Below, piece by piece: positions 38,167 to 52,487 of a DNA stretch of 52,500 nucleotides. Position 1 is the stretch's first letter, and each line of letters begins with the position of its first letter. The notes below the pieces were generated by a model. That model was not told the origin of the DNA, searched no databases, and was given only the letters and a program-made list of their open reading frames with translations. The translations under genes and the position numbers were made by a program. Source of the DNA: Anaeromyces robustus (taxonomy: Eukaryota > Neocallimastigomycota > Neocallimastigomycetes > Neocallimastigales > Neocallimastigaceae); contig MCFG01000164.1 of NCBI GenBank assembly GCA_002104895.1, positions 1 through 52,500 of the forward strand, read 5' to 3'.

Positions 38167-39309
38167 AATAATTAACAAATTAAAAACTAATTTATTTTTT
38201 TTTTTCCTTTCTTCCTTTTATTCTTATTTTTTTATGTATTTTTTAATTAATAATTCTTTATATTTATTTATATAATTATATAATTTCATTTAAATTTTAT
38301 ATATAGAATGATTTTAACCTATATTTTACTGTAATACCTTTATCACTATTTTAATAATAAATTATATATCAAAGTATAATTATAACTCATTATTCATTAT
38401 AACATTAGATTATATATTTCATTGAATTTTATTCATTATTTAATATTTATTTTATTTTATTCCATTATTTTATTCATTATTTTATTCCATTATTTTTTAT
38501 TCATTATTTTATTCATTATTTTATTTTATATTATTTTTATTGTATAATATATATTTTTATTCTTATTATATTATTTTTATATTATTTAAATATATTCAAT
38601 CTATTGAATAATATATATTAATATATAAAAATATATAAAAAAATTAAATAATAATAATTTATATTTATTTTTATTTATTATAAATTGATTAAAATAATTC
38701 AATAATTTATTTGATTAATAAATTATTAAATTTTAAATATAAAATGTATATATTATATCATACATGATTTATATATATATTATATATTTAATTATATTAA
38801 GCAATATATTAAATACATTAATATAATATTAAATAATAGAATTTGGTTTTTTTTATTTTACTTTATTAAATTAATAAATTTAATAAATTTTTTATATATT
38901 TTTCAACTTATTGATTAATTTATTGTACACCACTTTCAACGATTATATTATATTATATTTTATTATATTGCATTTTATTATCTATAATATATATTAATAA
39001 ATTCATATGCTACATAATATATTAAATTTTATTTTATAATATATTATAATATATATCTACAATTAAAATATCCAAAATAAAAAGCAAATAAAAATATGTT
39101 ATTTAATTAATCCTATATAATAAAAATCCAAGCATTTAAAAATTTATTTATAAATTAGATGAAATAATTAAATATATTTTAATATATATTTAATTAATTC
39201 TATTAATATATTATATTATAATACTATTAATAATTCACTTTTAAAAATAATTATTATTAAAATAATTATTAAAATGTGATATAACTTTATATATATATAT
39301 ATATATATA

Positions 39310-39310
39310 T

Positions 39311-39377
<67 letters not shown>

Positions 39378-39382
39378 TCTAT

Positions 39383-39440
<58 letters not shown>
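39310..39440. repeat. (TTTA)n microsatellite
   Basis: About 130 bp of TTTA with a single CTA interruption near 39379. It directly abuts the palindrome at 39447. Confidence 0.9.
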
Positions 39441-39441
<1 letters not shown>

Positions 39442-39446
39442 CTTTG

Positions 39447-39531
39447 AATTAATTTTTTTCCGTTTTCTTTTTAAATATTTATCACGTGATATAGTAGATA
39501 TTGAAAAAAAACGGAAAAAAAATTGATAATT
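39447..39531. repeat. 85-bp imperfect palindrome centred on CACGTG
   Basis: The left arm runs AATTAATTTTTTTCCGTTTT and on. The right arm, reverse-complemented, gives AATTATCAA, then TTTTTTTTCCGTTTT. The arms stay aligned for about 38 bases with small indels and meet at ATCACGTGAT. The CCG/CGG pair and central E-box-like core are distinctive in this A/T background. Candidate: a small foldback or miniature element, or a regulatory hairpin. Confidence 0.6.
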
Positions 39532-39841
39532 AATTAATAAATAACAATATTATAGTTAATATATAAAAAATTAATTATAAAAAAAATAATTAATAAAAAA
39601 TAGGTAGAATAATTAAATAATTAATTAGTTAATAAAAATCAATAAATTTTTTTTTTTAACATATGTTTTTTTTTACAAAAAATTAACATTTATGAATAAA
39701 AATAAAAAATCAACTTTTAATTAAATATAATTTATAATTAATTTATAATAATAATAAAGTTTTTTTTTCTCTCATTTTTTATAATTAAAATAAAAGTTAT
39801 TTAAAATTACCATGTTTTTTACCTATTCTTGTTTTATTTTT

Positions 39842-39901
<60 letters not shown>

Positions 39902-40452
39902 TTAATTTATTTATTTATTATTCATTTATTTATTTATTTATTTCCAATAAAAAAAAAAGTTTAAAGTTAAAAACAATAATAGAAAAAGAAAAAGAATTAG
40001 AACAATCCTTATCATTTGATAATTATTAAATAAATTAAAATTACTTTCGTTAAAAGGGAAAAAAAAAAGGTATTTATACTATCCTATTATTATATATTAA
40101 ACTATAAAATGAAATAAAATGAATGAATAAATAAATAATATATAAATCATTATTATATAAATTTTTTTATTGAATTCTATTAAATCCTATTGATTAATAA
40201 AATGTGGAAATAAATATTTATATACATAAAAATAAAATCTACAATACATTAGATCATATTTAAAAGAGTAGAGTTTGGTAGTAAAAACCTTTTTATTCAT
40301 TTTTTAATATTCTGTGAAAAACAAAAATAATTAATATAATTAATATAATTAATTAATTAAGCATTAATAGGTGTTACTTATTATTTAAATTATTATTTTG
40401 TGATCTCTGTTAATAAAGAATAATTCTTTTTCTATGCGGTCTGTTACATTTA

Positions 40453-40511
<59 letters not shown>

Positions 40512-40993
40512 ATAGAAATTAATAATATATGATTTATATATGATTTATATTAATATAAATCTAACCTATCAATTTTAAATAAAATTAATATTTATATATG
40601 TGACAATAATTTATTAATAAATAATATGTAACTTTTATGTTTTATAAATTGATATAATAAAAATATTATTGTTTAATAATATGTTTTGTTTTTTTTTTAT
40701 TATTACAAAAGATATTATTATTATAAAAGGTATTATTAGAATAAATATTTTTATTCATTTTTTGTTTTTCTAACAATAAAAATAATAAAAAATTTGGATT
40801 CTAATATGAGAAAATATAAATTTTAATAGGTATGACAAGAAAGTTATTAATAGCAATTAATAAAAAAAAATTTATATAATAAAATAAGAAAATTTTTTCA
40901 ACATTTCTTATTTAAATTTTTCTATGATGATTTAAGTAATAAGTAATTTTTTATTCATAAAATAATAATTAATATTTTTTTTAAATATTTCTG

Positions 40994-41024
<31 letters not shown>

Positions 41025-41178
41025 TGAGAATTGCGTCAATAATAAAACTAGAGATAATATATGAATTTTATATGAATTTTTTTTTTATATTTTATTCTAG
41101 TTTAAAAATTATAAAAATAAAATATTTAATCATTAACATATTAAATATACAGAAGATTAGATTAAAATCTTTTATTAA

Positions 41179-41241
<63 letters not shown>

Positions 41242-41416
41242 ATTTTTATATATGTATATTATAATTAATAAAGTTTATTTATTATATATTATTTTATATT
41301 ATAAATAAAAAAGAATTCTTTTATTATAGTTGAAGAATAATATACAAATAAATTAAATTATATTGAAATAAATTTTTTATCCTTAACTTATAAAAATAAC
41401 ATAAACGTTGAAATGT

Positions 41417-41493
41417 AAAAATCATCTGTAAGGAAAAATAATGTAATTTTTAATATTATAATAAAATATGAAAAGAAGTGGTAGATGATTTTT
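41417..41493. repeat. 11-bp inverted repeat upstream of the ankyrin gene
   Basis: AAAAATCATCT (41417-41427) and AGATGATTTTT (41483-41493) are perfect complements separated by 55 bases. Confidence 0.5.
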
Positions 41494-41605
41494 TAATATA
41501 TTAATGATAAAAACTTAAAAAATTTTTTTTGTAATATTTCAATTATATATATAAGAATAAAAGAAAATATAAGAAGAGTAGAAGTGAAATAAATATTTTC
41601 TAATA

Positions 41606-41758
<153 letters not shown>

Positions 41759-41766
41759 ATTGAAAT

Positions 41767-41778
41767 ATGAAGCTATGA
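41767..41778 (+). promoter_or_regulatory. Three-codon upstream ORF overlapping the ankyrin start
   Basis: ATG AAG CTA TGA. Its stop shares bases with the main ATG at 41775 in an ATGA arrangement. If the upstream ATG is in the transcript, it would lower translation of, or couple it to, the main frame. Confidence 0.4.
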
Positions 41779-42650
41779 ATAGTCTTACATATTTCGAAGA
41801 TATAAAAAGTAATTTTATTACACTCTATAATGATAATATAATAGGATTAAGTAATTATTTAAAAGAAAATAATATTTCTTTAAAGGAATGGAGAGAGGAA
41901 TGGCAAAAAGATAAAAAAGATATTTTAATATATGCTATTGAACATAAAGCTTCCTATGAAATAATAAATTATATTATTCAATATGGTCAATATGAAACAT
42001 TAAATTATACATTTTATGATAATAAAGAACATTATAGTCATTATGAAACAATACATGGAACATTTGGAGGTTATAGTGATTATAAAACACCACTTTTTAT
42101 TGCTGTACTCAATAATAATTTTAAAATAGCGGACCTATTGATAAAAAATAAAGCAGATATTAATTATTTTACACGTTTTGAAAATATTGTTGATTTTTTA
42201 TACAATTTAAATTTTTTAAATATTCAAAATTTAAAATATATTTTAAGTAGAGGTATCAAAGCTGAATATTTTTTAATACATATTCCATCATTTATAAATG
42301 ATTTTGAAAATGATTTTTTAAATATTATATTTAGAAATTATATTTTTGATAATGCATTTATATTAAATATCCTTAATATCTATAAAAGTAAGGAAACACT
42401 TTCTCAAAAGCAATTACAAGAAATTATTAAAAAAGAAAAAAATAAAATTTATATACATGATTTTGCCTATAAAAATGCCATTGAAAATGAAAATTTTGAG
42501 GGTATTATGATATTATTAGAGAATGATGGTAGGGATGAAGAAACATTATTTGATATTATTAGTAACTATAAAATTTTGGAAAAAGCTGTTGAAAGAAATA
42601 ATTCAAAGTTGTTTCAATTTTTAAGATGTAATAAAAAATTTTATATTTAA
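41775..42650 (+). CDS. Ankyrin-repeat protein of gut-fungal type (291 aa, intronless)
   Basis: The start is the first in-frame ATG, at 41775; a longer frame begins only with TTG. The N-terminus (LYNDNIIGLSNYLKENNISL) has the cap typical of ankyrin proteins expanded in anaerobic fungi. One repeat is canonical: TPLFIAVLNNNFKIADLLIK, then NKADIN, at about 105-135. Others are degenerate (DILIYAIEHKASYEIINYII near 48-67; ILSRGI; ILLENDGRDEETLF). No transmembrane segment, signal peptide or catalytic domain is seen. Compared with long relatives it may be truncated: it ends in LRCNKKFYI just before a T-rich stretch. The function is unknown; ankyrin stacks usually bind proteins. Confidence 0.85.
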   Translation: MNSLTYFEDIKSNFITLYNDNIIGLSNYLKENNISLKEWREEWQKDKKDILIYAIEHKASYEIINYIIQYGQYETLNYTFYDNKEHYSHYETIHGTFGGYSDYKTPLFIAVLNNNFKIADLLIKNKADINYFTRFENIVDFLYNLNFLNIQNLKYILSRGIKAEYFLIHIPSFINDFENDFLNIIFRNYIFDNAFILNILNIYKSKETLSQKQLQEIIKKEKNKIYIHDFAYKNAIENENFEGIMILLENDGRDEETLFDIISNYKILEKAVERNNSKLFQFLRCNKKFYI

Positions 42651-43252
42651 ATTATCTTTTTTTTTTTTTTCTTTTTTCTTTTTTCTTTTTTCTTTTTTCT
42701 TTTTTTCTTTATCCTTTTTTCTTTTTTTTAACAATATAAAATTTAATAATAATAGTAGGTAATAATTATAAATTATTTGTTATTTATTTATGTAAAAAGT
42801 TATAAATATTTACACCAATTTTTCTTTAAATATTAAATAATGATAATAAGCATTTAAATCCATTATTTATTGAAAATATTATGTGATTTTATAAATATAC
42901 TTTAAAAAGTACATATAAAAAAAAAAAAAAAACATAAATATATAAATAAAAATAAAAATGAAAAAAAAAAAAAAAAAAAAAAGAATATCATCTAATAAAT
43001 ATTTTTATCTTCACTATCATATAAAAGACCTATTTCTATTATTAAGTTTATTATGAATTATAATATATTTATATAGAAATTGGTATGATATTGTTTTTTT
43101 TTTTATGTGTTTTATATCTGTAACATTAAAATATGTTACATCTTATATGTTTGAAAAAAAAAATACTTTATTAGAAATAAATAATACTTTTTTTTTTATT
43201 ATATTTTTGTTATTAAAATTAAAAAAAGAAAAAGAAAGATATAATAAAAATT

Positions 43253-43295
<43 letters not shown>

Positions 43296-43473
43296 TTATT
43301 TATTTATTTTAATCTAATTAAATATATATATCATATAAATGTATATATGGAGTTTTTTTAAATATATATTTATATATTTGATAATATTTCTTTTTACGAA
43401 AGAATTTTCAAAAAAAAAAAAAAAAATTTTTTTAATCATCAAAAATTCTATATTGGTTAAACAAACTAAAATG

Positions 43474-43527
<54 letters not shown>

Positions 43528-44079
43528 AAGTTTTATATATATTTATATTGAACAAATATTTTTATATTTCATTTTGTATTTTAAAAAGAAATACAGGTTG
43601 ATTTTTTATGATATAAAAATATTTTTTAAAATATAAAAATAGAATATGACACATAATTATTCTACATAATAATAAATATTATTAAATACTATTTATATTC
43701 AAATAATAATAAGGATAATAAAACACACACGCACAGACATAAACACATATATATATATATACATATATACATATACACATACACACATACACACATACAC
43801 ACATACACATACACATATACATATACACATACACACAATATATTTTTAAATATATTTATCATGCATATAAGCAAAACTTAATATTTAAATTTCATTATAT
43901 AATTATTTTTTTATTAATATTATATTACATTATATATCTCATATATATGAATATAAAATTTGATTTATTTTTGTTTATAATAATAAATTAATTATATAAT
44001 ATGAACTTACTTTTTATACTTTTAATATATACCTAATTAAGTGTTAAACATTATATGTTTATATGTTTAACAATATCTA
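42651..44079. other. Intergenic, homopolymer-rich
   Basis: TTTTTTC repeats (42656-42730), a T-tract of over 30 (43253-43293), an A-tract of over 40 (43473-43525) and a CACATA/CA microsatellite (43723-43838). No gene. Confidence 0.7.
43723..43838. repeat. CA/CACATA microsatellite
   Basis: Purine-pyrimidine alternating ACACACGCACA, then (TA)n, then CACATACACA units. One of the few C-containing repeats in the window. Confidence 0.85.
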
Positions 44080-44099
44080 ACTTCATTACCTTCAATTTT

Positions 44100-44360
44100 A
44101 ATTTCATTTTTTATTATAATATGCTATTTCAATCCTTTTAGCTTTGTTTAAACAAAATCAAAACAAAAATCACAATCAAAGTCATTACGATAAGAATTAT
44201 CTAGTATTTAAGAATATAATTTATGATATTTATTATTATTTATATGAATCCAATTAGTATAAACACCATGTCTAATGAATACTTAATGTTTATTTTACCG
44301 TTACTATAATTTAAAGGATAGTACTCTATCAAATAGCTAATTAAAAGTACAGGAATTAAT
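44100..44360 (-). pseudogene. Decayed coding sequence, unidentified, minus strand
   Basis: Protein-like segments appear in shifting minus-strand frames: YSNGKINIKYSLDM, HGVYTNWIHINNNKYHK, DNSYRNDFDCDFCFDFV and KNEIKIEGNEVR. They are interrupted by stops and at least one frameshift. The family is not recognised. Confidence 0.4.
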
Positions 44361-44798
44361 AAAAATATTTAAAATACATTGTTATTATTTAATACAATTA
44401 AATAATAACATTTATTTTTCATATATTATTTTTCAACTTAATTATCAATTTAAAAATTTATAGACTATTGTTCTAAAAATAAAAATTTTATTTTATTATT
44501 ATGTATATATTTTATTTATTTTATTTAAATAAAAGCTATTTTAAAAACCAAATTTAAAAATATTATATTATAGATATATATAATATGAAATTAATAAATA
44601 ATATAATTATAAATAATTTCTTCAATAAAGATATGAAATTATATAAGTTATTTATTAATGATTATTATATAATTGTATATATTATTTATATTATTTATAG
44701 TATATATTATTTAATATAATTAGTCTAATAATTTGGATAAATATTATTTCTAATATTCTAGAATACTATAAATAAAGTAATGTTATATATATATTTCA

Positions 44799-45146
44799 CC
44801 AAAGATTAAGCCCCCATTTAAATATGTTAGACCTTATCTTAATATTTAATTATGAAATTATGAACTAATATCTAAATTTGTTCATGAAAATGGTATTGGT
44901 ATTATTATTCAAACTATGCTTATGGCTGTGATATCTCGAGCTGTTTGTCGTTATGATAACATATCAAAAGAAACTCCTTTTTATAGTGTAACCCCATGTG
45001 ATCTTAGAGCTTTCCATTATGTTACTGAAGTATTTAGAAAACGTAAATTCTATAGTAATGTAGGAGTAATGCATATAAAATTAATAGGTTAATCAAATTT
45101 AATGGAAGATCTTAAACATTGTATGATTCAATTAAAAGAATATGTC
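44799..45146 (+). pseudogene. Decayed acyltransferase/condensation-like gene fragment
   Basis: One frame reads PKIKPPFKYVRPYLNI, stop, one codon, stop, then ELISKFVHENGIGIIIQTML, MAVISRAVCRYDN, ETPFYSVTPCDLRAF, NVGVMHIKLIG, stop, SNLMEDLKHCMIQLKEYV. The spacing resembles CoA-dependent acyltransferases of the condensation/alcohol-acetyltransferase fold (helix with TxxxxxxAAxxRA, then PxDLR), and the protein-like text continues across the stops. In-frame stops at 44847, 44853 and 45090 mark it as broken. I see no ATG or catalytic HHxxxD, so only an internal or C-terminal part remains. The base composition is clearly richer than its surroundings. Confidence 0.5.
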
Positions 45147-45436
45147 ATATTTTACACATACACCATTTTAACTTATTATAGTTAATTAAATTTAATAAAC
45201 TTTAATTAACTTGAATGAATTTAAATATATTTAAATTTTCTTTAAATTTTCTTTAATCATAACTTTATTATTCAGTAATATTAATTTTATTTATATTTAT
45301 ATATGTATAGAATAGATAGATAGTTAGGGAATAAATAGTTAGGATAAGCATATAATTAAGTATTTTGTTGTCTTATTTCATCGTTAGCAATTGATTAAAA
45401 TGAAGATGATTTTTCCAATTATAATATAATAATAAT

Positions 45437-45788
<352 letters not shown>

Positions 45789-45806
45789 ACAAAAAATATC
45801 TATATA

Positions 45807-45959
<153 letters not shown>

Positions 45960-46339
45960 CTATTTCCATTATTATTATTGATAGAATAAATATACAAATT
46001 TTGGAGATATATACATTTTTTAATTAAAAGTGATGAGTCATAATTAGTTACCATTTTAATTATAAGATGAAATTATTTAATTTATTTTATATTAATATTT
46101 TTTAAAAAAAGATTACAAGATTTACAATTTTTTAATAATTAAATCAATTTTACTTTGATAAATTTTTTTTTTTATATTTTGAATATTTTTTTATAAAAAA
46201 GAAAATATATAAGAATAAAATAAAAAAAAATAAAGATAAATTAAAAAATATATATTATTTTTAAATAAAATAGTATTTAATAATAATAATAAAAAGTTTT
46301 AGTTTATATAATTATAACTCAAATTTTATTTAAAGAGAA

Positions 46340-46835
46340 TTCTTTATTACTTAATAAAAACAAGCTATTTCCATTTATCAAAAACATTTGAGATCTGATA
46401 TTTATAATATTAAAAATAATAACGAATACTTATTATAAAATTTCATCTGAATATTTATCAATTAAAAGAGATCTTTTATAGTTAAAAGATGATGTTATTA
46501 ATAATGAATATAGAAAACCTTTAGATTTATAGATCCTAGTGTTATTTGACCAGTAGATAGTAATGAATTTTTCGTACCAGATTATTTTATATAAATGGTA
46601 ATGATGTATTTACATATAAGAAATTTACAAAAATTTTAACAAAAGATTTTAGAAAAGAATAAAAGAAAATGGAATTATTTAATCTTGTTTTTAAACGAAT
46701 TAATGATCATTTATTATTTTTTTTTTTTTTTTACTTCTTAAAGCCGTTTAAAATTCATTTAGATTTAGAAGAAATAGAATTTATTGAAGGTGAAAAAATT
46801 GAAATTATTTAAAAGGGTAAAAGATAAAATTATTA
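46340..46835 (+). pseudogene. Decayed coding sequence, unidentified, plus strand
   Basis: Protein-like text in shifting frames: YYKISSEYLSIKRDLL, LKDDVINNEYRKPLDL, PVDSNEFFVPDYF, NGNDVFTYKKFTKILTKDF, KKMELFNLVFKRINDHLL, KPFKIHLDLEEIEFIEGEKI. Segments are separated by at least six stops and frameshifts, and by a T-tract insertion at about 46717-46733. The family is not recognised. Confidence 0.45.
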
Positions 46836-47849
46836 TACTTTATGAACTCATCTCTCAAAAAGGATGATAAAGATATTCTATTTCTTTTCAATTTTAAAAT
46901 ATCTTTAGAAAAAAAAAAGTAATTAAATTGAAATAACCTTTTCTATATATTGTATAATTTATAAAAAAAAAAAGTTATTTCAATGGTTTAATCTCCTTTT
47001 AAATTTAATGTATGAATAGATAATAAACAAACTGATTCAAAAAAAAAAAAAAAAGTAATTACATAAGAAAGAAAGAAAGAAAAAAAGAATTCAATTAAAG
47101 TTAATTAAATTATATATATATATATATAAAATTATATACATATTATAATTAAATAAAAAATTATTCACATATTAATAAATTTTAAAAATTGGGCTTATTA
47201 TTATGATTATGATTATTATTATTTTTATTTTTTATTTTTTTTTTATTTTTTATTTTATTTTTATATTTGTAAAAAAAAAAAGATTAAAGCTTTAAACGTA
47301 CATATATTATACCATATAAAGAGTAAAAAACTTAATTATTATTTATTACAATTAATTGCTTTTATATTAAATATAACTTTTTAATTATTTTAGTTATTAT
47401 TATTGTTTTTATTTTATTTTATTTTATTTATTTATTTATATTATTATTATTATTTTTTTTTACTTTATTGGTAGTAATTTATTAATGTTATTTGCATCAA
47501 GAATAAAATTATATATAATTGACATATATATATTTTTATTTTTTATTTTATTATTTTCTTAATGGCTGATATGGGTGATATTATATTATGTAAAAGGTTA
47601 TTAAATGATTATACGATTTTTAAATAAATTAAGGAATATGTATATATATTTATATATTTGAATTTTTCATGAATGAATTAACTTTATATTTTTTTTTCCT
47701 TTTTAATATAATTTTTTTTATTAAATGAAAAGAAATATTGTTTTAATTCATTTATCATTATTAATTTCATTTAAAATAATCTATTGATTTATTTTTTTTT
47801 TTTAGTTGATCCATATATATATAAACGACTTAAAAAAAATGAATTAAAC
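46836..47849. other. Intergenic, A/T-rich
   Basis: No gene. It has GAAA repeats (47068-47082) and T/A homopolymers. A short ATG frame at 47562 (MADMGDIILCKRLLNDYTIF) has no splice partner. Confidence 0.6.
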
Positions 47850-50088
47850 TTAGATCATAGAATCAATAAGTTGGTCTCTCATTTCATTAACTTTATAAAT
47901 ATTATAATAATAATTAAAATAAAATAATTTTATTGTATAAAAAAAAAAAAAATAAATAAATTAATATATATATTCAATTATTAATATTCGATGATTATAA
48001 ATAAATTAAAAAAAAAAAAAAATAAATTAATATATATGTTCAATTATTAATATTCGATTATTATAAATAAATTAAAAAAAAATAAAAAAAAAAGACAATT
48101 ACCAACGTAGGAAGATTGAGTGTTTTGAAGGTTAAAGATTTTTTCAATAACAGAAATTTCAGTACTTGAAGTATCTAAACCGACGAAAGCACTCCAATCG
48201 TTAACAACACAACCAGCACCAATTAAATCAGAACCTCTATTAACAGTACCAGCCTTAATTAATTATTAAAATATTAAAAATTTTAATTAAATCATATTTA
48301 GTTAATATGAAACATTTTAATATTTTTTTTTAATAAAAAAATTTAACAATAATTTAAGTTAATACATACAACAAGTGGAATTTGTAATAAGGAAGAAAGT
48401 TCATCTTGATCTTGAATAGAAGTATTTGGATGAACAAGACCACCTTGGTTACTAATAGAACAGTAACTACCAACTAAAACATTACCAGCAATAGTTTGTC
48501 TGAAAACTTCAACTTTAAGGGTATCAGCAATAATTTCTTCAGTTTCCTATTATAGTAATAATAGGTGCAGAGTAATGATAATAATATTAATTGAGATTAA
48601 TTGAGATTATCATTAATATTAATATAATATAAAAAAATAAAATAAATACATATAAATACGAATATAAATATAAATATAAATATAAATATAAATATAAATA
48701 TGTTTTAACACTTACTCTATCAATATCTGGATGAACTAAAGCAACGTAATCGTTACAAGCGATAACATTACCTAAAGCTGATAATCTTTCTTCAATACGT
48801 TGAATAGCAACACTATCTGGTAAAGAATTTCTTAAGTGTTGTAATTCTTGGTCAGTTGTAGTGTTTGGAACTAAAAGACCATGTCTATTACCTTTTTTTG
48901 TGTTGTTATTATTTTTAATTAATTATAATTTATTTTATTTTGTTTTTATTTTAATTTATTTATTTTATTTTAAATAAAATAATAAAGTTAAAAAATATAA
49001 ATAAAATCAATATATATTTATAAAAAAATTTTTAAAAATATTTTAGAATATTATATCATAATAATTTATTTTATTATTATTATTATTATTTACCAGCAGT
49101 AAGACGACCAATAATTCTAGTTCCACCAATAGAAGTGTGAACAACTGGAATAACATCACCTAATTGACTTTCGAAAACACTATAATTTTATTGTGTTCAA
49201 ATATTTTATATTATTATTTAGAAAATATATATATATAAGTATTATATTAAAAAACATAGTAATAAAACTTAGCAATAAAGTAAATATATTTTTAATATAT
49301 ATGTATATATTTAATTAATATTTTTTTTAAATATAAAAAAAAATACCTGTAAAAGTTTTCGGAACCTCCAATGGCAACTAAACAGTATGAGTTAGTTAAT
49401 TTGGAGAAAACACCAATATCGTTACTGTTTTCAAATTGAGCACCTATATTGATTTTTATTATATGATTATTAAAAGAAAAAAAATTTTAGACATTAATAT
49501 TTTTTTCTAATTGTATATTATAAACAAATTATTTCATCCTTTCCATTTCATTTAAATACTTTTCAATTATATTATATTCGTTTACTTTTAGTTTTTGAAT
49601 TAATATATTATTTAAATGTACGATCTTATTTCAAAATTAATTATTTAATAATTATTATATTACAACCCGTCTATTTTTAGTTTTTGAATTGACATATTAT
49701 TTAAATGTACGATCTTATTTTAAAATAAATTATTCAATATTCATTTAATTACAACTCTTTTTTTATTCTATTTATGCATTTTACTTTTAAATAATACATA
49801 CATATTTATATATAGATTTATATATTTTATAATATATATTAATTTATAGTAATTTTATAAATGTAATTTCCAATATAAACTATTCTTCACTTATAAATAT
49901 ATATTTTATAAAAATTTTATATAATGCTATAATATTTTATTTCATTTAAATTGTTTAAATAGTTCATTCTTTAAATATATATGAAAATTAATTTTTTCTT
50001 GAAGTTCCACATGAAGAAATTTGATGAAATAATTTATTAATTATTTATTATTATAAAATTAATTATTTTGATACTTACGAACAGCCAT
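47850..50088 (-). CDS. EIF6: Eukaryotic translation initiation factor 6 (245 aa, 7 exons)
   Basis: eIF6 (Tif6) binds the intersubunit face of the pre-60S ribosome, blocks premature joining to 40S and is needed for 60S biogenesis. Exons on the minus strand: 50088-50079, 49443-49347, 49179-49094, 48891-48716, 48546-48370, 48253-48103, 47890-47850. Every phase closes, and the product is 245 aa, the same length as the human and yeast proteins. It reads [20 protein letters not shown] at the start, contains [15 protein letters not shown] and [16 protein letters not shown], and ends [12 protein letters not shown]. The first exon has only 10 coding bases. Codons are GC-richer than in neighbouring genes, as expected for a well-expressed gene. 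Confidence 0.98.
49581..49757. repeat. 89-bp tandem duplication in eIF6 intron 1
   Basis: Two copies (49581-49669 and 49670-49757) share TTTTAGTTTTTGAATT, ATATTATTTAAATGTACGAT and ATTACAAC. A few substitutions separate them. It lies wholly within intron 49444-50078. Confidence 0.85.
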
Positions 50089-51147
50089 TTTTTATTTTTT
50101 TTTGTTTAATTTATTATTATTTAAAAATAAATTTAATACTTTATAGATACTCTATTTAAATTATTTTTATTTTAGAATATTAATTATTTTCTACTCTTTA
50201 AATTTAACTATTTCGAGTTAAATATTTAAATATTTTAAAGAGGAAAAATTTTTTATTTTTATAAATAAAAAAATAATAAAAAAAAAAGAAAAAAAAAATT
50301 TTTGAAATACAAAAAAAAAATAACGCTTTAATATATTATAAAATTTATTGATTTATATTAGTTAATAATATATAAATTAAATAATCCATTTAAATATATT
50401 ATAAATATTTTTTTTTGATTGGAAGATTTATTATAAAAAAAAAATTAAAAAATTATTTATTATTAATAATTATTTAATTATAGATATTAATTTATTTGAA
50501 TTTATATTTATTTATTTATTTATTTATTGATTGATTATTAATTATTAATATTTTATTATTTTATTAAGATTTTAAAAAAAAAAAAATGCGGTTAAGTAAT
50601 GTTAGTATTATTAATAAATAGAACAAAAAAAAATTTTTTATATTATTTTATTATAAAATAATATAAATAATTAAAAAGGAAAAAATATATTTTTAATAAA
50701 ACGTATAAAAAATCCTTTTTTTTTATTTTATTATAACAATTTTATAATAAATAACAGTAATATATTACGAAAGTTATATAATAAAGAATGGAAAAATTAT
50801 GATTTTAATTTTTTGGTAAATGTGATAATATGTAAACATTTATATTAGTTTTTGTTACATTTTTCATTTTATATATTTGTATAGATAGAAAAAAATAATT
50901 TTTTTAACATATATATTATATATATAAATTTCTGTAAAAAAAAAAATATTTTAATTAAAAAAATCAAACTTTATTTTCATTAATATATATATATAAAAAA
51001 AAAAATAAATTGTAAACTCGGTTAAGTCAATTTTCATATTTTTATATATAAAAATATTGAGGATATAATATATTATGAAAAAATTTTAAATTATAAAAAT
51101 TTGAATATTTAATATAACACTAATAATAATAATAATATAATTATATA
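50089..51147. other. Intergenic upstream of eIF6
   Basis: A/T filler and homopolymers between the eIF6 start and the 3' end of the PG-rich-repeat gene. No gene seen. Confidence 0.7.
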
Positions 51148-52448
<1,301 letters not shown>

Positions 52449-52453
52449 CTATA

Positions 52454-52487
<34 letters not shown>

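Noticed and set aside
47562-47627. Short ATG frame MADMGDIILCKRLLNDYTIF
   Set aside because: 21 codons, no splice partner in phase and no family resemblance.
47815-47930. Plus-strand protein-like reading [20 protein letters not shown]
   Set aside because: It overlaps the antisense of the last eIF6 exon ([12 protein letters not shown]), whose splice phase and family match are decisive.
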